This document shows, piece by piece, positions 1 to 5,641 of a stretch of DNA of 16,243 nt. The translations under genes and the position numbers were made by a program. Source of the DNA: an uncultured Bacteroides sp. (GTDB taxonomy: Bacteria; Bacteroidota; Bacteroidia; Bacteroidales; Bacteroidaceae); contig NZ_CAJTSC010000065.1 of the NCBI RefSeq assembly GCF_910578895.1, positions 1 to 16,243 of the forward strand, read 5' to 3'. The notes below the pieces were generated by a model. The model did no database searches and had not been told where the DNA came from. It saw only the letters and a list, made by a program, of their open reading frames with translations. Within the stretch, counting starts at the first letter, position 1, and the number at the start of each line of letters is the position of its first letter.

Positions 1-279
1 TAGCAATGCTATGAATAAGATACACATAGGGATAGCTATAGGCTCAGGTTTATTGTATATCCAAAGTTGAATTTCATCATTAAATAAAGTTAGTAAAATA
101 GAAACAAAAAACAATGCGTATGAGAATTGAAATATCGTAAGAATAACAAACGTACGATCAGGAAATCCTTTTGATGGTACAGAAGTCCAAATCCAATAAA
201 AGATATTATCCGTAAAAGAAATTTTGTTTTTTTCTTTTACGGAAAATTTCTTAAGTTTCGTATTCATCGTGTATAACAT
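1..279 (-). CDS. Partial membrane protein, candidate immunity protein (N-terminal part, runs off left edge)
   Basis: An open frame of 93 codons begins at the ATG at 279 and stays open to the window edge, so the C-terminus is missing. The start overlaps the stop of the upstream 241-residue gene by one base (TAATG), a typical arrangement for translational coupling. An in-frame ATG at 267 (M5, followed by NTKLKK) is an alternative start. The first ~40 residues are Lys- and aromatic-rich. Residues about 43-66 form one membrane helix, and a second begins near residue 80 and continues past the edge. No family was recognised. Small multi-pass membrane proteins directly downstream of, and overlapping, a gene with a hydrophobic glycine-rich domain are often immunity proteins for membrane-acting toxins. 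That role is inference from position and topology only. Confidence 0.55.
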   Translation of the reverse strand, partial: MLYTMNTKLKKFSVKEKNKISFTDNIFYWIWTSVPSKGFPDRTFVILTIFQFSYALFFVSILLTLFNDEIQLWIYNKPEPIAIPMCILFIALL

Positions 280-1004
280 TATTTTCCTTGTTTCAATGTG
301 TATTTTCTATAATTAGGACTATACTTCATAGGTTCGCAATAGTAAGGACGCTCAACTCTTGTTGCGTCTGCAGGTGCTATGGTTCCATGTATTTCTTCAT
401 AGTTCCGTGAGGGAACATACGAACGTTTTGAAAGACTTGTTATAAACCATAAAATGCCAAGAGCGATTCCAGCCGGAGCAGACGCGAGACCAACAATATA
501 AATGCCAGTGTTTACTCCTGCATTTAATAAAGCTTCAGAAAAAGTCTGTTGACCAGAAATCCATAACGCCGTATCAATGAGAACTCCTGCAAAATAGATT
601 TTCCTACCTACTCCTTTTGCAATATTACCTTTTGTTGTATATACTCTATTGGGATTACGAACTAAAGTACCTTGTCTGTTTATCTGAATATACTTATCTC
701 CAATGATTACAGGAGTTTGGGATAATTGTTCGAAAGAATTTACAATGCCATATAATGACAAGGCCGTGGTTCCACCATCTATTAATCCTTTCAATGGTTT
801 CAATCCACTCTCTGTATTATTCGCATCCTTTATTACTGTTAATTCATAGAAAGGCGTGGAAAATATATCAGTGGATGTTGTATCTGATATAACATAACGA
901 GGTTTCCAATACACATATCCTAAACCTTCCACATAGCCAGTATATAATTGTCTTTTCTGGCACATTGACTCAAATTGTTGCAAAGTAATTCCCATTTCAA
1001 ACAT
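279..1004 (-). CDS. 241-residue protein with glycine-rich hydrophobic domain, candidate T6SS cargo effector
   Basis: No family was recognised. The N-terminal ~120 residues are soluble and rich in Tyr/Thr. Residues about 126-190 have a Lys-Gly entry (KGNIAKGVGRK) followed by two hydrophobic stretches, about 135-150 and 161-190, rich in Gly and Ala. That pattern is seen near the C-terminus of many Bacteroidales polymorphic-toxin-like proteins and in membrane-inserting toxins. The tail (191-241) is basic and Tyr/Pro-rich. No signal peptide, PAAR, Hcp or VgrG motif is visible. The frame is closed upstream by a TAG nine codons before the ATG at 1004; M4 is a second possible start. The gene is more AT-rich than the tss genes and overlaps the next gene by one base. 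It could be a whole small effector or the detached C-terminus of a larger one. Confidence 0.6.
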   Translation of the reverse strand: MFEMGITLQQFESMCQKRQLYTGYVEGLGYVYWKPRYVISDTTSTDIFSTPFYELTVIKDANNTESGLKPLKGLIDGGTTALSLYGIVNSFEQLSQTPVIIGDKYIQINRQGTLVRNPNRVYTTKGNIAKGVGRKIYFAGVLIDTALWISGQQTFSEALLNAGVNTGIYIVGLASAPAGIALGILWFITSLSKRSYVPSRNYEEIHGTIAPADATRVERPYYCEPMKYSPNYRKYTLKQGK

Positions 1005-1086
1005 TTTATTATATGGACGAGTGTACCTTGCCTAAATTAGCAAACAATAACTCTTTGATTTTTATTTATGTTGAATAACACTTTTC

Positions 1087-1336
1087 TCATGAAACTGTAT
1101 CCTTGGAATCATTGATATTCAAACCGGTTGATGCCATAATACTGTTTACACTGATATGCGGTACGATTTGAATGTTCATACAGAGAGTCTCTTCTTTCTG
1201 ACATTCCGTTTTGACTTCTATCTCATATTGGTTGATAGGTTTTCTGGTCCTGTCATACTGTCAAGAAACTTTTTTGTAAAGTCATGTACTTCGGTCTTAT
1301 TGAAATAACGCTCTTTCTCTTTTTTGGGGGTTCATA
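1087..1336 (-). pseudogene. Probable degraded small gene, two frame disruptions
   Basis: Read on the minus strand, an ATG at 1336 starts MNPQK and meets a stop after 12 codons. One base shifted, after a C5-A6 run at about 1330-1320, the sequence reads KKEKERYFNKTEVHDFTKKF. Near 1260 the protein-like reading returns to the original frame (QYDRTRKPINQYEIEVKTE) and continues to a TGA at 1087-1089, ending with residues NDSKDTVS. Joined, this makes a protein of about 83 residues with ordinary charged and beta-strand-like composition. Two compensating shifts, one at a homopolymer, suggest a decayed gene or sequencing errors. No family was recognised. It could also be chance coding-like sequence in an AT-rich spacer. 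Confidence 0.35.
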
Positions 1337-1363
1337 TCTACCAAATCTTATATAGGTGAAAAG

Positions 1364-1397
1364 TTTACAGATGGGCATAACCATACCCATCTGTAAA
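1364..1397 (-). terminator. Intrinsic terminator of the tssB-tssC operon
   Basis: A perfect 12-bp inverted repeat (TTTACAGATGGG at 1364-1375 and its complement at 1386-1397) encloses a 10-base loop. It lies 19 bases beyond the tssC stop. On the minus-strand transcript the stem is followed by CTTTTC, a short U tract. The terminal A/T pairs of the stem may make it work in both directions. Confidence 0.7.
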
Positions 1398-1416
1398 TTT
1401 AAAACTGTTCAGAAGA

Positions 1417-2793
1417 TTATTCCTGGTGATATTCGCTTTCCCAAATTGCATCTTCGGGACCGTCGCCCTTATGGCCGGCAAGCTGTATCACGAAGCTCTT
1501 TGCCGGGAAGTACGGTGTGATATGGATATCAAGAAGCACACGGTCTTTCTGATTCGGGTCTTGCTCGATTTTCATCACCTTGAAGCGTTCGATGAGCTTG
1601 TTCGGTCCCATAACGCTGTCGAGGAATTTCACGACCTGACCACGGAGGTCGGCTTCGGTGCGGGTCGTCCAGTTCTCGAACGCACGACGGTTCAAGAAGT
1701 CGATCAATACTTTTGTGATATAGTCGAACACACGGACTACGGAGTAGGTCTGCAAGCCGAGGTTGTCGCCGTTGAACAATGTCTTGGCAGAGAAAGCCAT
1801 CACCTTGCTGTACTCGTTCACCATAGGCACAAGTCCCATACGTTCAAGTTCGGAAATCTCACTCTTGCGAAGGTCGAAGCGTACGCTTTCCACCTCGTTG
1901 AGTCCGCCGAACTTCTTACCGGCCACCACCTGAGACATCAGGGTGTTGTATATCTTTCCGGCAAGTGATGAAGATGGCGGAATATAGAGGTTCTCTTCCT
2001 CTCCAACGCTCTCTTCTCTCTGGCGACCGAGCAGCCAGTTACAAGTCATAATGGTGTTCGATTTGAACGCATCGCCACCTGTATGGTTTGCATTGAAGAA
2101 TATATCTACTACATCATCGGGAGATTCAAGGTCTTGGAAGTCTGTGATAAGGAAAGCTTTGTTTTCGTATGCCATCTTGGACCATTTGTCCAAAATCGCA
2201 TTTGAACCGATATATCCGGGAACGACAAGCAACGAGTAGTTGCGACGCAAGTCGAGACGGTCGAAGTTTTGCTTGAGTTCGTTGCTTATGTGGTCGGCGA
2301 AAATGGTATTATCCAAATCCCGAAGTTGTTCCATTGTCGCATTGACGATAGTAACATTCTTAACTTTGTCACTTTCGGTGTTTTTATAGAAGAAAGCGAT
2401 GGTGCGGTATGCACTTTCGAGTTCCCGTGTTCTGGCAAGCGCATTATTCAGGTTGTGATTGAGAAGATTCTCTGCATTTTCTGCGGTTTCCTTAGCCTTA
2501 TCCCGCATTTGTTCGACAGTCTCATTCTCGCGTAGGAGTTTTAGCCATACACCTAAGCGGTTGGCCAAGGCTTTACGCTCATTTTCCCACTGCTCATCCG
2601 TAAGGAATATGTTGCGGCGTGCCTTTCGTGCCGGATTGAGGTTGGAATACCCGTCTATGATATTTTCAAGGAATGCGAAGCCGCCAAATTCTTTGAGTTT
2701 GTCAATTGCCGATGCAGATGATTTTTGCACCTGTGATGCGACTTTCTGTGAAGTCGCCATATTGGCTGTATGTTGTTGCGTTTCCTGCTTCAT
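1417..2793 (-). CDS. tssC: TssC (VipB), large subunit of the T6SS contractile sheath
   Basis: TssC pairs with TssB to build the sheath that contracts in the cytoplasm and drives the Hcp tube outward. The 458-residue length fits the Bacteroidota subtype iii TssC family, slightly shorter than the ~490 residues usual in Pseudomonadota. The N-terminus (1-60) is Ser/Gln/Lys-rich and probably flexible. The central part (about 150-380) has the sheath-core pattern, including the LLVVPGYIG strand and DFQDLESPDDVVD. The C-terminal handshake-type strand sits around 427-445 (PYFPAKSFVIQLAGHKGD). The start ATG at 2793 lies 12 bases after the tssB stop, so the two are co-transcribed, and a hairpin terminator follows. 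Long open frames on the opposite strand are antisense shadows. Hcp does not follow tssC in this window. Confidence 0.93.
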   Translation of the reverse strand: MKQETQQHTANMATSQKVASQVQKSSASAIDKLKEFGGFAFLENIIDGYSNLNPARKARRNIFLTDEQWENERKALANRLGVWLKLLRENETVEQMRDKAKETAENAENLLNHNLNNALARTRELESAYRTIAFFYKNTESDKVKNVTIVNATMEQLRDLDNTIFADHISNELKQNFDRLDLRRNYSLLVVPGYIGSNAILDKWSKMAYENKAFLITDFQDLESPDDVVDIFFNANHTGGDAFKSNTIMTCNWLLGRQREESVGEEENLYIPPSSSLAGKIYNTLMSQVVAGKKFGGLNEVESVRFDLRKSEISELERMGLVPMVNEYSKVMAFSAKTLFNGDNLGLQTYSVVRVFDYITKVLIDFLNRRAFENWTTRTEADLRGQVVKFLDSVMGPNKLIERFKVMKIEQDPNQKDRVLLDIHITPYFPAKSFVIQLAGHKGDGPEDAIWESEYHQE

Positions 2794-2805
2794 CTTGCTA
2801 AAAGA

Positions 2806-3273
2806 TTAAAGTTCTACCTTCTTTTGATTTGCCAATATTTCCTCGATTGATGCTTCAATCATGTCCATAATGGCCTGTTTGGCCTCCGGCTTTTCAAGTG
2901 CTTTCTGCAAGGCGCGGTTAGAGGTGAGCTGGCGGGCTATTCTGAGTCCCTGCTCTTTCTCGATGTCGAGTTTGCTCAGGAAATCGCTTTTCTCTTTAAT
3001 CTTCTTGGCTCCGAAGTCGCCGAGACCAGTGAATGACATGATTTCCTTGATTTCATTACCTTCCGCATCCACGTGGCACAAGTCAACGGTCGGCTCGAAA
3101 CGTTGGAACACATCATCAATCGTTTCCAAGCCATACACACTTTCCGGAGCCGCGGGAGCTTCGTCTGTCAGTTTTTGAACTATTAAAGTTCGATTGGAGG
3201 GGATGTCCGCGATGGATTCGTTCGCATCGACTTTTACTTCATTGCCTCCAATCCCATAATTGTAGATTGCCAT
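2806..3273 (-). CDS. tssB: TssB (VipA), small subunit of the T6SS contractile sheath
   Basis: TssB forms the heterodimer with TssC that polymerises into the contractile sheath; ClpV later disassembles it. The 155-residue protein carries the two family landmarks: a strand with F-x-P (VFQRFEPTVDL, from about residue 55) and the FTGLGDF motif at 81-87. An amphipathic helical C-terminal half follows (about 90-150), the region that in TssB homologues packs on TssC and exposes the ClpV-binding helix. The N-terminus (MAIYNYGIGG) is Bacteroidota-like rather than proteobacterial. It is the first gene of the minus-strand sheath operon and is transcribed divergently from tssE across a 166-base control region. 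The leader is AT-rich with no Shine-Dalgarno sequence, as is usual in Bacteroidales. Confidence 0.92.
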   Translation of the reverse strand: MAIYNYGIGGNEVKVDANESIADIPSNRTLIVQKLTDEAPAAPESVYGLETIDDVFQRFEPTVDLCHVDAEGNEIKEIMSFTGLGDFGAKKIKEKSDFLSKLDIEKEQGLRIARQLTSNRALQKALEKPEAKQAIMDMIEASIEEILANQKKVEL

Positions 3274-3382
3274 AGCGTTTACTTTTTAAAGTCTTACATA
3301 TAATGTTGCTATCTCTTTCAATTTTGTTATCGTGCGCAATATATGAATTATTTTTCAAACCATCAAATTTTAATTGCATTTT

Positions 3383-3414
3383 ATTGGTATCTAACAAGGA
3401 AAAGAGTATATTTG
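3383..3414 (+). promoter_or_regulatory. Bacteroides-type promoter for the tssE-led operon
   Basis: TATATTTG at 3407-3414 matches the Bacteroides sigma-ABfr -7 consensus TAnnTTTG exactly. An ATTG (-33-like, consensus TTTG) lies at 3383-3386, about 20 bases upstream, the usual spacing. Transcription would start near 3420, about 20 bases before the tssE ATG. This is a motif match only. On the opposite strand no equally good promoter for tssB was found, although a TAAAATTTG (one extra spacer base) lies in the same region. Confidence 0.55.
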
Positions 3415-3439
3415 CGAAAAAATAGAATAAAACGACAGT

Positions 3440-3862
3440 ATGACTTACCTGAAAATGCCCTTACAGTTACAATCGGCTGTCAACAAGAAATTGCAAAGGT
3501 GTTCCTATCAGGAATCGATAGCCCAACACATTATGCTGCTGATTCTTTCCCATCATGGAGAGGTTATCGGCCGGGAGGATTTCGGTTCTATGATATGGGA
3601 TCTTGAGTTCAATCAGCTTGTGAAAATCAGTGATTGGGAAGAGGGGGTGAAAAACTCCTTAATCAATACAATTGAGAAATATGAAAAAAGGTTGCGGAAT
3701 GTAGATGTGGACGTGACCCTTCTGGAAATAGAAGATGAAAACGTAGACAGAATATCCCATATCCGAAGAAAGGCACAGATAACCGTGGCCGGAATCATGG
3801 ATAAAACCAGTGAGAAATTCAGTTTTAACACCTCCTTATATATAAGCCCCTTATCACAATAG
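3440..3862 (+). CDS. tssE: TssE, gp25-like T6SS baseplate protein
   Basis: TssE is the baseplate protein related to phage T4 gp25. It sits in the baseplate wedge with TssF/TssG and primes sheath assembly. The 140 residues include the gp25-type core: a helix (IMLLILSHHG, 31-40), then EVIGREDFGS and a hydrophobic strand (41-60), where DFGS corresponds to the family's R-x-DFG motif. Alternating beta strands follow to the C-terminus (AQITVAG, FNTSLYIS). The ATG at 3440 was chosen because it lies about 20 bases from the predicted transcription start; M6 (3455) is possible. It is the first gene of the plus-strand operon, and tssF begins three bases after its stop. Confidence 0.85.
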   Translation: MTYLKMPLQLQSAVNKKLQRCSYQESIAQHIMLLILSHHGEVIGREDFGSMIWDLEFNQLVKISDWEEGVKNSLINTIEKYEKRLRNVDVDVTLLEIEDENVDRISHIRRKAQITVAGIMDKTSEKFSFNTSLYISPLSQ

Positions 3863-3865
3863 AAT

Positions 3866-5641
3866 ATGGCAGACAAGAAACAGATATTAATAAAGGAACG
3901 GATATTGAGGCAGGCTATGGAGCTTTGGGGCGTGTCCGATGCCCGGGATATGGACCCCGTGATAGATTTGCTGCTTGAAGTCTTTGCGTATGAGTCGCAC
4001 AAGCTGCATCAGGAAATAGAACAATCCGATTCGCGTATTCTTCACCGCCTGTCCCGGATACTCATAGGAAACAAATGGTCGCTGCCAAGGCCGGCCCATG
4101 CGTTGATGACCATCACCCCCAACCACGGGGAGTGTTGCGAACTGGATGCCGAGGATCATTTCTATGCCGAGAAAAGCGTATTCGGCAAGGGGGACGTCCA
4201 GGTCTTCATAACCCCGTTGTTCTCGTACAAACTTGTTGATGCAAAAGTCTGCGCAATCGCATACGGCGACAGCATGAGGCTTTCGGCCGATGGTTTTGAC
4301 GCGCCCGTCCGCTTCCTCGGTTCCAAAAACCGGATAGCCGATTATTGCGTATGGGTCGGGATAGCCGTGTCCCAAGAAGTGCTGCAGGAGACGGACTCTG
4401 TGATGTTTTGCATCAAGCCTTCGGATATGAGCCTTCTTCCGTTTATGAAGATGGCCTCATTTTATGATTCCAATGGGAACCGGCTCTGTGTGAAAACCGG
4501 TCTGGATGTTAAAGACCCCTATGGTAATGCGCACTACTTCGATGAAATCCGGGATTTTTACAATGACCTGTATTTTAATGTAAGTATCGGAAACGGTTCG
4601 AAAGAGAAACATACTTGCCAACAGCTATTCCCCGGATGTCTCTCCGACAGTGATGTCCCGGATGATATGGGAAGCCTGTTTTGGGTCAAGATGGTTTTAC
4701 CTGAGATTTTCACGAAGGAGAGCATCGAGAGCCTGGACGTGTATCTGAACACGTTTCCGGTTGTCAACAGACAACTCGTCTACAAACAGCATAATTTCCG
4801 GACTACCGGACGAATCATCCCTCTGAAATGTCCGAACCGCACGCATTTCTTAAATATAAGGTCGTTTCAGGATAACAAAGGGCGGGAGTATGTAAACCGG
4901 CTCAATCAATATGAAGAGAATCCGACCGGTATCTTCAGCCTGTATTTCGGAGACCTTGAACGGTTTGATTCGGACAGTGCCCGCTCATTGATTTCAAAAG
5001 TGCTGCAATTAGTGAAAGAGGACGGTAACGCGTTTGCTTCCATGAACCCGGATGCGCTTTCCACACAGCTCAAGGATTTGTTCGGCAAGATAACAGAGAT
5101 AGAGAAAGGATTGGAGACCACACTTAAAGAAGACAACAAAATAAAGGTCTTTGTCTTAAGTGTCCCTCAAAGGGATGCGTCCAATGGTGAAATCAAATAT
5201 TGGGTAACTTCCGGTTCTCTGGCGAACGGATTCAACGAACGCACGTTGATACAACAGTTCAACATAGAAAAATATGATGCTTCGGGTATCGTGTTGCGTA
5301 CATTTATGCAAGGCGGTTCGACGCATGACAGCGAACAGGAACTTGTTAACAGCTTGAGATACGGCCTGTTGTCGCGGGAGCGGATTGTATCCAAAGAAGA
5401 TATCAAGAGCTACTTGTTGCACAAGATGGGCAAATATGTCGATTCGGTCGAGATCGGCAATGGCGTGGCCATATCTCCCGACAGCAAAAAAGGGTTAGTC
5501 AGGGTAACAGAGATAAAGATAAAGCTCGGACAATTTGATGGGGATGAAATTCCCAATCTGTCAGAATTGGCCCATTACTTTGAAAGAGATTTGACTGAAC
5601 GCTCTGTATGTAATTCCAACTATAAAATAAAATTCGTATGA
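3866..5641 (+). CDS. tssF: TssF, T6SS baseplate wedge protein
   Basis: TssF combines with TssG and TssE into the wedge of the cytoplasmic baseplate on which tube and sheath are built. The 591-residue length is typical. Residues 29-67 hold the N-terminal family pattern (DPVIDLLLEVFAYESHKLHQ then a helix ending in RLSRIL), followed by RPAHALMTITP at 75-85, the equivalent of the proteobacterial RP-x(n)-P segment. The middle is beta-rich and the C-terminal third contains long charged helices. Its ATG lies three bases after the tssE stop, and its stop overlaps the clpV start as ATGA (5638-5641), so TssF and ClpV synthesis is probably coupled. The sequence is far from proteobacterial TssF; the assignment rests on motifs and position between tssE and clpV. 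Confidence 0.85.
   Translation: MADKKQILIKERILRQAMELWGVSDARDMDPVIDLLLEVFAYESHKLHQEIEQSDSRILHRLSRILIGNKWSLPRPAHALMTITPNHGECCELDAEDHFYAEKSVFGKGDVQVFITPLFSYKLVDAKVCAIAYGDSMRLSADGFDAPVRFLGSKNRIADYCVWVGIAVSQEVLQETDSVMFCIKPSDMSLLPFMKMASFYDSNGNRLCVKTGLDVKDPYGNAHYFDEIRDFYNDLYFNVSIGNGSKEKHTCQQLFPGCLSDSDVPDDMGSLFWVKMVLPEIFTKESIESLDVYLNTFPVVNRQLVYKQHNFRTTGRIIPLKCPNRTHFLNIRSFQDNKGREYVNRLNQYEENPTGIFSLYFGDLERFDSDSARSLISKVLQLVKEDGNAFASMNPDALSTQLKDLFGKITEIEKGLETTLKEDNKIKVFVLSVPQRDASNGEIKYWVTSGSLANGFNERTLIQQFNIEKYDASGIVLRTFMQGGSTHDSEQELVNSLRYGLLSRERIVSKEDIKSYLLHKMGKYVDSVEIGNGVAISPDSKKGLVRVTEIKIKLGQFDGDEIPNLSELAHYFERDLTERSVCNSNYKIKFV

Larger units (their letters stand above)
1005..1416. other. AT-rich intergenic spacer between accessory pair and sheath operon
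   Basis: No intact gene longer than about 40 codons is visible here. The spacer contains a degraded minus-strand reading frame (about 1087-1336) and a hairpin terminator (1364-1397), listed separately. The stretch 1005-1086 would have to carry the control signals for the minus-strand accessory pair. Only weak matches to the Bacteroides TAnnTTTG -7 box were seen there, so no promoter is called. Confidence 0.6.

Noticed and set aside
1005..1080. Bacteroides promoter for the minus-strand accessory pair
   Set aside because: Only near matches to TAnnTTTG (extra spacer base or one mismatch) were seen, and no properly spaced -33 box.
1426..2809. Long plus-strand open frames (180, 62, 88 and 116 codons) opposite tssC
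   Set aside because: They lie fully antisense to a confident tssC, have Cys/His/Ser-rich composition typical of shadow frames, and show no recognisable domain.
3343..3606. 87-codon plus-strand frame overlapping the tssE start
   Set aside because: It covers the promoter and the first part of tssE in another frame. The tssE frame has the gp25-like motifs; this one has none.
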